A DNA stretch of 64,000 nt from CAMDMI01 sp044379485 (lineage in GTDB: Bacteria > Bacteroidota > Bacteroidia > Cytophagales > Flexibacteraceae): assembly GCA_044379485.1 (NCBI GenBank), contig JBIPOE010000003.1:72163-136162 (forward strand), in the 5' to 3' direction. A model generated the notes under the pieces. The model was not told where the DNA came from and did not search any database. It was given only the letters and a program-made list of their open reading frames with translations. Position 1 is the first letter of the stretch. Every line of letters starts with the position of its first letter. This document shows, in pieces, positions 1 through 9,800 of this stretch. A program made the position numbers and the translations under genes.

Positions 1-1086
1 GGTGGTGTTACCTCCTTTATGGAAATGCCCAATACCAAACCAACCACCACAACCAGGCAAGAGCTGGTAAATAAACTGGCTTTGGCAAAAGATAGAAGTT
101 GGGCCAATTATTCATTTTTCTTCGGGGCAACCAATGATAACTTTGAAGAAGTTGTTTCAGTTGATCCTTTGCAAGTAGCAGGTATTAAGATATTTATGGG
201 TTCCTCTACTGGCAATATGCTTGTTGACAACTCGGCGACCTTAGAAAAAATATTTTCTTCCACATCACTTGTGATAACCACCCATTGCGAAGATGAGCAA
301 ACCACAAGGGACAACTTAGCTTTGGCCAAAAAGCAATTCGGAGAAAACATTCCTTTTAATCAGCACCCAATAATAAGAAGTAGAGAGGCCTGCTATTTAT
401 CTTCCTCACTGGCGATTGGTCTGGCCAAAAAACATGGCACTAATTTGCATGTATTACATCTTACTACTGCGGAAGAATTGGCGCAATTTGAAGCAGGTCC
501 AATGGCAGGGAAAAAGATAACAGCTGAAGTATGTGTGCATCATTTATGGTTTGACGATACAGATTATGAGCGACTTGGCGGATTGATAAAATGCAATCCA
601 GCCATTAAAAAAGCATCAGACAAAGAGGCTCTTTGGAAAGCATTACTAGAAGATCGGATTGATATCATTGCCACCGACCATGCACCACATACCTGGGAAG
701 AAAAACAAAATCTATATGAAAATTGCCCTGCTGGCTTGCCACTCGTGCAACACGGACTGGAAATGATGCTTCACAAGGTAAATCAAAACAAAATCACCAT
801 TGAAAAAGTTGTAGAAAAAATGTGTCACAGGCCAGCAGATCGGTTTCAGGTTTTTGAACGTGGTTATTTGCGGGAGGGCTATTGGGCTGATATTTCAATA
901 GTTGACAAAAACAAAGAAGACCAAATTAGAAAAGAAAACAGTTTATATTTATGTGCCTGGACACCTTTGGAAGGCAGCTTTTTGAAAGGAAAAAACATCC
1001 GTACTTTTGTAAACGGAAATCTGGTTTTTGAAAATGGGGTAATCATGGATCAACCAATCGGAAAACAAATAATATTCAATCGTTAA
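1..1086 (+). CDS. pyrC: dihydroorotase, 5' truncated by window edge
   Basis: This is the C-terminal 361 residues of a class I dihydroorotase of the amidohydrolase superfamily. The enzyme cyclises carbamoyl-aspartate to dihydroorotate in pyrimidine synthesis. The frame is open from base 1 (GGVTSFMEMPNT), so the real start and the N-terminal HxH metal ligands lie upstream of the window, and the ATG at 19 is internal. Visible family motifs are EMPNT near the start, a Lys-containing KIFMGSS stretch, THCED, LHVLHLTT, CNPAIKK and the catalytic ATDHAPHT. Allantoinase is a close paralogue and a urate cluster lies 23 kb away, but the ATDHAPHT/WEEKQ context and CNPAIK fit dihydroorotase better. The next gene starts 9 bases after the stop. 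Confidence 0.85.
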   Translation, partial: GGVTSFMEMPNTKPTTTTRQELVNKLALAKDRSWANYSFFFGATNDNFEEVVSVDPLQVAGIKIFMGSSTGNMLVDNSATLEKIFSSTSLVITTHCEDEQTTRDNLALAKKQFGENIPFNQHPIIRSREACYLSSSLAIGLAKKHGTNLHVLHLTTAEELAQFEAGPMAGKKITAEVCVHHLWFDDTDYERLGGLIKCNPAIKKASDKEALWKALLEDRIDIIATDHAPHTWEEKQNLYENCPAGLPLVQHGLEMMLHKVNQNKITIEKVVEKMCHRPADRFQVFERGYLREGYWADISIVDKNKEDQIRKENSLYLCAWTPLEGSFLKGKNIRTFVNGNLVFENGVIMDQPIGKQIIFNR

Positions 1087-1095
1087 TTACAGTTT

Positions 1096-3201
1096 ATGAA
1101 ACATATACTTTTACTTGGTTTTTTGGGCTTTTTAATTTGCCTGCCAGAATTAACAAAAGCACAAAATGATTATTATCAGGAAGATAGATGGCCAAATCTT
1201 AAGTTTATTTATCCGGTGGCAATGCATACTGCACCAGATAACAGCAAAAGAATATTTGTTGTTGAACAAACAGGTAGAATAAAAGTATTCAAAGATTCTG
1301 GAACTGTAGGTGCAAACGATACCACAACATTTTTAAATCTTAGAAACCGCATTGGAAACAGTTCTGGAGGTAGCGAGACTGGATTGTTGGGAATGGCTTT
1401 TCACCCCAATTTCACCCAAAATGGCTATGTTTTTGTAGAATACACATCGCTGAATCCTACTGAAACCTATGTTTCCAGATTTAAATTAGATTCTTTAAAC
1501 CCCAATCGTTTGCTCCAAAGTTCTGAAAAAAGAATCCTGAGAGTGGCGCAACCATTTAGCAATCACAATGCTGGTTCTTTGCTTTTTGGGGATGATGGCT
1601 ATTTGTACATAACCATGGGTGATGGAGGTTCTGGTGGAGATCCAGGCAACAGGGCACAAAACAGGTCCGAACTTTTGGGGAAAATGTTGAGAATCGATGT
1701 GAATGTCCCGGAAAATGGTCCTCCCTATATAATTCCAGCCGATAATCCTTTGGTTAACAATATTCAAAACTGGAAAAAAGAGATTTATGCCTGGGGCTTA
1801 AGGAATCCATGGAAAATCACAAAAGACCCAATTCAATCTACCATGTGGATTGGTGATGTGGGTCAAGGTGCTTTCGAAGAAATTGATACTTTGAGAAAAG
1901 GTGCAAATTACGGTTGGAAAGTTACAGAAGGAAATGCAACATACAGTCAGTGTGGATCCTGTGATACAAGCAATTATGAAAAACCACTCACAGTTTATGG
2001 AAGAGGGCAGGGTATTTCGGTTACTGGGGGATACGTATATAGAGGTTCAGAACTTTTCAAATTAAAAGGCGCATATATTTATGGCGATTATTCTTCTCAA
2101 AGAATCTGGAAACTACAAAAAGAAAATTCACCAGTTTACCAAAATGCTCTGATGAATATTGGGCCAAACTTAGGCGCCATTTCCTCCTTTGGGCTGGATT
2201 ATGAAAATGAGTTATATACAGTTCGTTATAGCGCCTCCAACGGAAAACTGTATAAATTGCGATGTGGTCCTCCAACTCCAATACTTGCAATGCCTTTAAA
2301 ACCAACAGTTTGCATTGGAGATTCTCTTGTTTTTACGGGACCGACAGCTTCAAATGTAGTAGGTTATAAATGGTCAACTGGTGATACCACAAGACGAATT
2401 GTAATCCGAAACGAAGGTGTTTATAACCTTAGTCTTCAAACCAGAAATGAATTCGGTTGCTGGAGTTATATTTCCCAACCCATTCGATTAAGAATCAACC
2501 CTTTGCCAACAAAACCGATTATTCCCAATCTGACAGTTTGCGAAAGGGATAGTGCAGAAGTTAGTTTACCAGGCTCCTTAATTTATTCATGGTCCTCAAA
2601 TGGAAGTCAAAATATTTTTTCAAGTCCTACCGGAGGACAATATTGGGTTTTGGCCTCAGATTCAGCAGGATGTAAAAGTGATACCAGTTTCTTTCAGGTT
2701 AATGTAAATGCATCGCCGACACTTCCTGTTTTATCAATAAACGGAAATCAACTATCAGTTGCCAGTGCCGGAGCCGCAAGCTATGAGTGGTTTAGGGATG
2801 GAATTTTGGTTGAAACCACAACAGTTCCTACTTTAAATAACGTTGCTGAGGGTGTTTACACTGTTGTATCTATTTCAAATGCAGACTGTCGAAGCTTGAT
2901 TTCATTGCCTGCCACATTTGTTTCAACTGATAAAATGACCCGAGGAGAACCTGCTTTTTCTTTATTGCCAAATCCGGTAAAAGATGAAATGCTTTTTTCC
3001 TTTAACTCAAATAAAACCAACCAAACCATTGATTTAGAAATTTTTGATATTAAAGGTGTGTCGGTTTTGAAGCAAAATTTAAAATCGAATACCAAACAAT
3101 CGGAGTTTAAAATTAATGTAAAAGCCTTGCCAAAAGGCACATATACAGCAAGAATTTCGGTTGAAGGCAAGAAAATGACCCAGAGAATTTTAAAGGATTA
3201 A
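1096..3201 (+). CDS. secreted PQQ-type sugar dehydrogenase-like protein with T9SS sorting domain
   Basis: This 701-residue secreted protein has a signal peptide ending around KAQ (residue 22). Residues about 30-400 form a soluble glucose/sorbosone-dehydrogenase six-bladed propeller. Supporting motifs are HPNFTQNGYVFVEY, NHNAGSLLFGDDGYLY, GDGGSGGDPGNRAQN, AWGLRNPWK and GDVGQGAFEEID. Residues about 400-610 are Ig-like or adhesion-like segments with paired cysteines. The last 75 or so residues (LLPNPVKDEM to the terminal KKMTQRILKD) form a type A T9SS C-terminal sorting domain. The family oxidises aldose sugars with PQQ, but the substrate cannot be read here. The protein is probably exported by T9SS and anchored or released outside. 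It may be co-transcribed with the dihydroorotase gene. Confidence 0.85.
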   Translation: MKHILLLGFLGFLICLPELTKAQNDYYQEDRWPNLKFIYPVAMHTAPDNSKRIFVVEQTGRIKVFKDSGTVGANDTTTFLNLRNRIGNSSGGSETGLLGMAFHPNFTQNGYVFVEYTSLNPTETYVSRFKLDSLNPNRLLQSSEKRILRVAQPFSNHNAGSLLFGDDGYLYITMGDGGSGGDPGNRAQNRSELLGKMLRIDVNVPENGPPYIIPADNPLVNNIQNWKKEIYAWGLRNPWKITKDPIQSTMWIGDVGQGAFEEIDTLRKGANYGWKVTEGNATYSQCGSCDTSNYEKPLTVYGRGQGISVTGGYVYRGSELFKLKGAYIYGDYSSQRIWKLQKENSPVYQNALMNIGPNLGAISSFGLDYENELYTVRYSASNGKLYKLRCGPPTPILAMPLKPTVCIGDSLVFTGPTASNVVGYKWSTGDTTRRIVIRNEGVYNLSLQTRNEFGCWSYISQPIRLRINPLPTKPIIPNLTVCERDSAEVSLPGSLIYSWSSNGSQNIFSSPTGGQYWVLASDSAGCKSDTSFFQVNVNASPTLPVLSINGNQLSVASAGAASYEWFRDGILVETTTVPTLNNVAEGVYTVVSISNADCRSLISLPATFVSTDKMTRGEPAFSLLPNPVKDEMLFSFNSNKTNQTIDLEIFDIKGVSVLKQNLKSNTKQSEFKINVKALPKGTYTARISVEGKKMTQRILKD

Positions 3202-3221
3202 TTCAAAATGGCCATGATTGT

Positions 3222-4103
3222 TTATCCAATTAAGACAATCGTGGCCATTCCACCCAACATTATCCATTTGCAAATCAGGCTTAAGCGGCTAAATGCTTTG
3301 CTGGTATCCGCTTTTTTTAATTCAAGAAAAAGATAAATCAATAGAATAGCCGGTAAAAACGCAGAAACAATCCAAAGTTTTGGCAACCAGAAACCTGCCC
3401 ATGAAAATGTGATGATAAAAAGTACTCCAATGGCATAAAGCAAAATCTTTGTTTTTCGAATTCCCCAAATAATTGGCAGCGTTTTGCATCCATGCCTTGC
3501 ATCGCCCCGCATATCCTCCATGTCCTTTACAATTTCCCTAATCAGAGAAATCCAAAAGGAAAAGAGGCAAAATAATGGTAAAACAGGTTTGGCAGGGGGG
3601 AAGGCCACGGCTGGCAGATAAAGAGAAACAGAGGTTAGGACCGCAATAGAAAAATTTCCTATAAAAGGCAACCGCTTCAATGCATTTGAATACAACCATA
3701 ACCATGAACAACAAAAAGCGACCGTAAAAAAGACCTGTTTATCCAAAAAATAGCTGAAAGACAGGGAAATACCTATAAAAGACAGGTGCAAAAACATGGC
3801 CTTTCTCCTTGAAATAAACTTACCAACTACTACGCGTTTGGGCTTGTTAAGCACATCTATTTTGACATCATAATAATCGTTGATTACATAACCTCCTGCA
3901 GCTGAGCAGACTGAAGCCAATACCAAAAAACCAAAATGTATTGCATCTGTTTGATCTTTCCACCAATGATTTTCCAAAAGGTAAAAGCCCGTCAAAAGTT
4001 GACCGATTCCAATCATGGCCAGATTAGGTATTCTAAGCATACGTAAAACTCCAAGAAGTTTATACCTGCGTCGAATTCTGCCAAAATTGGTTTGATCACT
4101 CAT
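3222..4103 (-). CDS. UbiA-family prenyltransferase
   Basis: This is a polytopic membrane prenyltransferase of 293 residues. Both Asp-rich motifs are present: NDYYDVKID and DMEDMRGD. They bind Mg2+ and the prenyl diphosphate. Bacteroidota members of this subgroup are often annotated as geranylgeranylglycerol-phosphate geranylgeranyltransferase-like, but the aromatic or lipid acceptor cannot be deduced. The reading frame is open back to 4175. I prefer the internal ATG at 4103 (MSDQTNFGRIRR) because the extra 24 residues look non-family and AT-driven. The gene converges with the upstream T9SS cargo gene, with 20 bases between stops, and is divergent from the permease. Confidence 0.85.
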   Translation of the reverse strand: MSDQTNFGRIRRRYKLLGVLRMLRIPNLAMIGIGQLLTGFYLLENHWWKDQTDAIHFGFLVLASVCSAAGGYVINDYYDVKIDVLNKPKRVVVGKFISRRKAMFLHLSFIGISLSFSYFLDKQVFFTVAFCCSWLWLYSNALKRLPFIGNFSIAVLTSVSLYLPAVAFPPAKPVLPLFCLFSFWISLIREIVKDMEDMRGDARHGCKTLPIIWGIRKTKILLYAIGVLFIITFSWAGFWLPKLWIVSAFLPAILLIYLFLELKKADTSKAFSRLSLICKWIMLGGMATIVLIG

Positions 4104-4265
4104 TTGAAGGCAAAAGTAAAGTTTCAAATTCTGATTGAGGTGATTTTTAATAACACCAATTCCAACTTCGGCCAAAATAACCAGTGACCTATGTGCATTT
4201 ACCGTTCCCCTTTTTTCTTTTTATTTAAGTATTTAAGTAGGTAATATTGGATGTTGATATAAGGA

Positions 4266-5516
4266 ATGAAAAAAGTATTATTGCTTTGGCTGGAAAGTAT
4301 TCGATTTGCCCTTGGCGCCCTGAAAGCCAATCTTTTGCGAACATTACTTTCTCTGTTGGGTGTAACTGTTGGCATTTTTGCCATTATTGCTGTTTTTACC
4401 CTTGTTGATTCATTGGAGATCAACATCAAACAAAGCATGTCCTTTTTTGGCGACAAGGTTTTGTATGTGCAAAAATGGCCCTGGATTTTCGAAAAAAGTT
4501 ATCCCTGGTACAGATATGTGAACCGCCCGGTTGCTTCTATGAGCGACTATAAGTTTTTGGAAAAGAATCTTTTGAATGCCGAATCTATTGCCCTGTATGC
4601 CTCCAAAGGAGATAGAACTTTGAAACAAGGCAACAACTCCTTTAAAGGTGTAAATCTGACTGGCATTACCTATAACTACAACCAAATCAATGATATCCGC
4701 CTGGCAGACGGTCGTTATTTTACACAAAGAGAAACTGAAAAAAATGGAAATCTGGCAATAATTGGAGACGATATTGCCAAAACACTTTTCCCAAATGAAT
4801 CTGCAGTTGGCAAAAAATTTTCCATTAAAGGCAGGAAGTTTTTTGTTTTGGGGATAATCAATCATCAGGGATCTAACCTTGTGGGTTTGCCAAGCAACGA
4901 CATTACCTGTTTGATTCCATATCAGACTTTTGGAGAAATGTACCGCATTAAAAATGGCTGGATAGAACCTGTAATTGCGGTAAAAGGTAGGTCAACTGAC
5001 AACAAATTGCAATGGCTGGAAGGTGAAATAAGAGGGATGCTGCGCAGCAGGCGGGGTTTAAAATCGTTTGAGGAAGACAATTTTGCCATTAACAGACCAG
5101 AAACAATTGCCAAAGCAATTACCAATATTTTTGACGCAGTAAGCATTGCAGGGGCCATCATTGGCAGTTTTTCAATTTTAGTTGGCGGCTTTGGCATTGC
5201 CAATATTATGTTTGTTTCTGTAAAAGAAAGGACCAACCAGATTGGCATTCAGAAATCGCTTGGTGCAAGAAACTCCTTTATCTTAAACCAGTTTCTTTCT
5301 GAAGCTGTGTTCTTAAGTTTGATAGGTGGCATAGCAGGTTTATTGCTCGTCTCTTTACTTACATTCATTCCTGCTTCAGTATTTGAAATTGTGATAACCC
5401 CTCAAAATATCGCCACTGGCCTTGGTCTCAGTGTGGCCATTGGTTTGATTTCTGGCATTGCTCCGGCACTTAGTGCAGCCAGGATGAATCCGGTGGAGGC
5501 GATTAGGAGTAAGTAA
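4266..5516 (+). CDS. MacB/FtsX-type ABC transporter permease
   Basis: This 416-residue permease has the MacB architecture. There is one N-terminal membrane helix (about residues 22-45) after an amphipathic start. A periplasmic domain of about 230 residues follows. Three C-terminal helices form the FtsX domain (about 285-410), ending with the family tail AARMNPVEAIRSK. Such permeases work as dimers with a separate ATPase in lipoprotein extraction, macrolide or peptide export, or mechanotransmission. No ATPase gene is adjacent, so the partner is encoded elsewhere. The upstream 90 bases hold a divergent promoter region shared with the UbiA gene and a short direct repeat TATTTAAG/TATTTAAG. Confidence 0.85.
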   Translation: MKKVLLLWLESIRFALGALKANLLRTLLSLLGVTVGIFAIIAVFTLVDSLEINIKQSMSFFGDKVLYVQKWPWIFEKSYPWYRYVNRPVASMSDYKFLEKNLLNAESIALYASKGDRTLKQGNNSFKGVNLTGITYNYNQINDIRLADGRYFTQRETEKNGNLAIIGDDIAKTLFPNESAVGKKFSIKGRKFFVLGIINHQGSNLVGLPSNDITCLIPYQTFGEMYRIKNGWIEPVIAVKGRSTDNKLQWLEGEIRGMLRSRRGLKSFEEDNFAINRPETIAKAITNIFDAVSIAGAIIGSFSILVGGFGIANIMFVSVKERTNQIGIQKSLGARNSFILNQFLSEAVFLSLIGGIAGLLLVSLLTFIPASVFEIVITPQNIATGLGLSVAIGLISGIAPALSAARMNPVEAIRSK

Positions 5517-5763
5517 AGATTTTAGTAGAATTTGGTATTTTTTGTGGGTTACTAAACCCCTAATTTTTCAATTTAAAATTGGTACAATTGAGCGCAAATC
5601 AACACATTCAGGCAAAACGAATTCTACAAATTGCCTAATTGAAATTTATCATATAGCAAGTTATTACCTAATTTACAGTAAAAGAAAAGGCCACTTGGAA
5701 TAAATACCCGACGGCGAAAGAGGGTTTCTTTATGGCAATTCAGAGATTAAATGTCTAATCCTT

Positions 5764-6822
5764 TTAAAGTCCAGGGCAAGGAATTTTTCTGTAAACGATT
5801 CGTTTTCTGCACTTTTCGTTTATCAATTGGTAACTCAATGAGAGTTCAAAAGTTCTACCGAAAGTATTGACTTGCTTAGAAATAGGCACATCATAGCTGA
5901 AGCCAACTTTTATTAAGCCATAATCAGTTGGCACTTTTGTTCCAACCAAAAAGCAAAGAGATTCCTGATTGATTGAACTTGCCGGGGTCTTCAATATAGG
6001 TAAACCTCTGTACCAGACTCCGATTAATAATGGGTCATATGTGAAAAAACTTCCAGCCTCCAATTGTTGAAAAATTCCTTGTAATTTGTAATGAATAGTT
6101 GGTGTCAGGCTTTTCTCTGGCCCTTTTGCTCTCCCAAACCCTCTGGATCTTTTGAAGGTAAATTTATAACCTGTATGTACGGCCACCTTTAATGGTAATT
6201 TATCACTTTCAGCATATAAACTTTGGTTTGGGCTATTGAGATGGTGACCGGCCCCACCAAAAAAGAATTTATCATTAAAAAATAAAACACCTGTTGCAAA
6301 ATCTATATAGGTAGCCTCGGCACCATTTAACAATGGCTCATTTGTAGAAGCAGTTTGGCCCGCTTGAGTAAATTGATCTGGAAATGTTAATCTTGAAAAA
6401 TCAACGTTTCGGTAATTAAATGATCCCTGAAGGCCTAAATGAACTTGCCAATCATTTATTATTGGAACTTTATATGAACCCAAAACAGCAAAACTGGTTG
6501 AACTCAATGGAACAACAGATGATTGAACATCTCTAACAATGGTAGCCCCCAAACCAAGTCTTCCTGATTTTTCTCTATAATCGATTGATCCATAGAGCGT
6601 ATTAAAATCACCGTTGTATTGCGACCTGTAATTCACCATCGTCTTAATCCTGGAACCGGTCAATTTCCGGCAATCATAGTCATGATTGCCCGTAAATGCA
6701 GGATTCAAAAACATAGGAGCCGCATAAATTTGCGTGAACTGGGGATCCTGAGCCAATGAAGTCTGGATACCAATTGAAATTAAAACTGGTAAAAGGAATG
6801 ATTTTCTTAAAAATGCTTTCAT
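5764..6822 (-). CDS. PorP/SprF family type IX secretion system membrane protein
   Basis: This 352-residue outer-membrane protein has a signal peptide ending near SLAQ (residue 25). It is followed immediately by the family hallmark DPQFTQIYAAPMFLNPAF. The rest is beta-strand-rich and fits the PorP/SprF barrel. In characterised Bacteroidota these proteins assist T9SS secretion or surface attachment of partner cargoes that carry the gliding-type (type B) C-terminal domain. The partner here is clear: the 1503-residue cargo gene ends 3 bases upstream on the same strand, so the two are almost certainly one operon. The sequence ends in a basic, Cys-containing tail (KCRKRIVYRKIPCPGL). Confidence 0.92.
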   Translation of the reverse strand: MKAFLRKSFLLPVLISIGIQTSLAQDPQFTQIYAAPMFLNPAFTGNHDYDCRKLTGSRIKTMVNYRSQYNGDFNTLYGSIDYREKSGRLGLGATIVRDVQSSVVPLSSTSFAVLGSYKVPIINDWQVHLGLQGSFNYRNVDFSRLTFPDQFTQAGQTASTNEPLLNGAEATYIDFATGVLFFNDKFFFGGAGHHLNSPNQSLYAESDKLPLKVAVHTGYKFTFKRSRGFGRAKGPEKSLTPTIHYKLQGIFQQLEAGSFFTYDPLLIGVWYRGLPILKTPASSINQESLCFLVGTKVPTDYGLIKVGFSYDVPISKQVNTFGRTFELSLSYQLINEKCRKRIVYRKIPCPGL

Positions 6823-6825
6823 GGT

Positions 6826-9800
6826 TTAACGAATAATAGTAACGGATCCAGTATCTCTTCTCACAATTTCAACTCCATCCTGGGTTCCTTTGTAGTCTAT
6901 AAGCCATTTGTACGCTCCGGAGGGGCATGTGCCACCCTTGAATTTACCATCCCACCCCATGTCATTTTGGACCTGATCATCACCTTTTTTATCAGAAAAG
7001 TAAACCATTTCTCCCCACCGGTTATAAACATAAACCTTAATTTCTGATACATTATATTTCTGTATTTGCCATGTATCGTTTTGTCTGTCACCCTGAGGCG
7101 AAAATGCATTCGGCACATAAATAATTGGGGTACATTCGATTACAGTTATACTAGCTGTATCACTATCAGAACAGCCAAATTCGTCCGTTACCTTAAGGAA
7201 TAGTTTGGTTTTACCTAATGTATCGGTATCAATTTTAAGCTGACGTCCACTTGAAGGTCCATTGTCATTCACATTCCACTGATAGCCGTCATACCCTATT
7301 GGTCCAAAAACAGAAACATCTAAATTTTTGCAAACTGTAGTATCCTTGTCGCCATTCCTAAGAATGTTAAACCTTGGAAGAGGATTTACCCGGATTAATC
7401 TGGCGGAATCTCTAACTGTTCTGCAAAAATTATAAACCTCCACATAATATTTCCCTGGCTTGGCTGTTTTGAATGTATCTATTGTTGATACGATTGAATT
7501 GTTTGAGCTATCTAACCATCTGTAGTTGTACAAACTATCCTTTGGGACTCTGAAAGTTGCTATACCGTTTTCGCATATACTGGTATCATTCAAAAACGGA
7601 ATTTGGGGAAAAGGAAGGCTATCAATAAGAGTCACAACAGAGGAGTCCTCACATCCCTTGTCTGTTTTAAGTATTACTCTAAGAGTTCCGGTCCTTCCGA
7701 TTGTAAAAGTGGTTCCTATGCTATCTGGCACATTTACACCATTATTCTGCCATTGATAAGAAAAACCAGGAGTAATTGGGGATACTTTTACCTGAGTAAT
7801 ACTATCCTTGCAAAAAAGTTTATTTCCTGTTATTCTTGGAATAAAACGTTTAAAAATAATAAGAGTATCTTTTTCAGAGGTATCTGTACAAAAAGCCCCT
7901 TTGTTTCTAACTACAAGTCTATAATTTCCTGAAAGTCCCGTGTTTAATGTAGAATCTTTTTCACTCGGAATATTTAAACTTAATCCATTTCTAAGCCATT
8001 CATACAAAAGACCGGGTTTTGTTTTTGCTTTTAAAACAAATGTATCACCAGCACATTTTGATTTTGGAAAAGGAAATGCAGGAACGGAAATCGGCCTTGG
8101 ATAAATAATAAGTCTTGTAGTATCTAACTTGATACATCTTGTAATGGTATCCATTACAGTTAACCTTACAAAAAAAGTATCGGCTATTTCTTTGGTATTG
8201 GTTATCGTGATAATAGGATCGGAAATAGTGTCTGCGGTTAAAGAACCCACTACGGGCTCAATCCATTTGTAAACTAAGTTATTGGCCTTTGGCCCTCCTA
8301 TTTTCAGTCCATCACCAGTGCAAGATGCGGTATCAATGCCTGATGTTGCATTTGGCTTAGGAAAAATGGTGATTACTTTTTCATCTGAGGCTGAACAACC
8401 ATTGCCAAACTGAAGCGTGTATTTCAAGGTTCTGTTTCCAGCCAGATTAAATTTTTTAGGTCTGAAAATTCCAATTGAATCAACCCCAAGTCCAGTCCAT
8501 TTTCCACCGACTGGTGAAAAGTTTTCTAAATTTAAAGTGTCTAAACCTGAGCAGATTGATTCATCTGGGCCTGCGGTTACTTTTGGAGCCGATTGAACAT
8601 TTATGGTTCGAAAGGCGGAATCTGGACAGCCGTCATTATTTAGCAGATACCAAATTTTTTGAGGATTACCAATAAGTGAATCAGCTGGAGTAAAACGAAT
8701 TCCTGAGGAATCAACCCCAGGGCCTTTCCATTTGCCACCAATAGGAGTTACTCCTAAAAGTAAAAAAGGAGGATCATTTGCACATACATTTAATGCCTGG
8801 CCTATTTTAATTTTAGGGACTGAAACTAAAGTTAAGGAAACCGAATCCACAGAGCTGCAGCCCAATTTTGTAAATGTATATTTAATGGAATACGTTTTTC
8901 CTACTTTAGAACTATCTATTTTGAATTTGCCTAATGAATCAATTTTCAATATAGTATCGCTTCTCCATTTACCCAAATTTCCTTCTGTAGGAGAAAATCC
9001 AACCATTTGATATTCTGGTAGATTTCCACAAATTCTTTGAATAGAATCACCCGCATTTGCCCTCGGGGAATCTTTTACAAAAATGATCTTACTTGCCGAA
9101 TCAATACAATTTCCTTCCGGGCTTAATGCTCTGTACCAAACCTCCTGGCTTCCCGTTAGGCCACTTGGGTTAAAATTATTATCGGTTATGCCAGGCCCTC
9201 TCCAACTACCTCCTCCTGGGCTAACGCCACTAAGAATAATTGGTGGACTGCTCGCACAAATTGAATCTCTTGGACGAGCAAAAACTACTTTTGGCGATTT
9301 GATAATGGTCATAGAAACCGAATCAGAAACTTTACATTGATCTTTATCATATGTATATTTCAGTTTGTGGATACCAGCTCTTGAATCATTAAAACTTAGT
9401 GAACCACCTATACTAATCAAATTTGGGGTAGGACTGGTCCATTTGGTTTCGGCACTAATTGGAGGTGTAAACCCAATCATTTGATAGGATCCAAGTTTAC
9501 TGCAAAGAAACTGATTAAATATTCCGGCATTTATAACTGGTGCCGGTGTAACTTTTATTTGCCTGGTTGCAACAGTGGTACAACCACCTGCATTTGTTGT
9601 TGAAAGCGTACAAACATAAGTCCCTACAGGTAAGGATTTTGGGAAAAACATGCCTTTTGCACTAATACCTGTTCCGGCCCAACTTCCCGTTGGGAATGTG
9701 GGACTAAATCCAGTTATAAGAACTGAATCTATTCCATTACAAAAACTTAAGGGATCGCCAGCTTGTACAATTGGAGCTGCTTTTACTGTTACAACTCTGG

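Noticed and set aside
1..1086. Allantoinase instead of dihydroorotase
   Set aside because: The urate cluster nearby made this tempting, but CNPAIKK and ATDHAPHT/WEEKQ fit Bacteroidota dihydroorotase better.
5517..5763. Possible small gene or regulatory RNA in the gap after the MacB-like permease
   Set aside because: No good start, hairpin or conserved motif could be found in this stretch.
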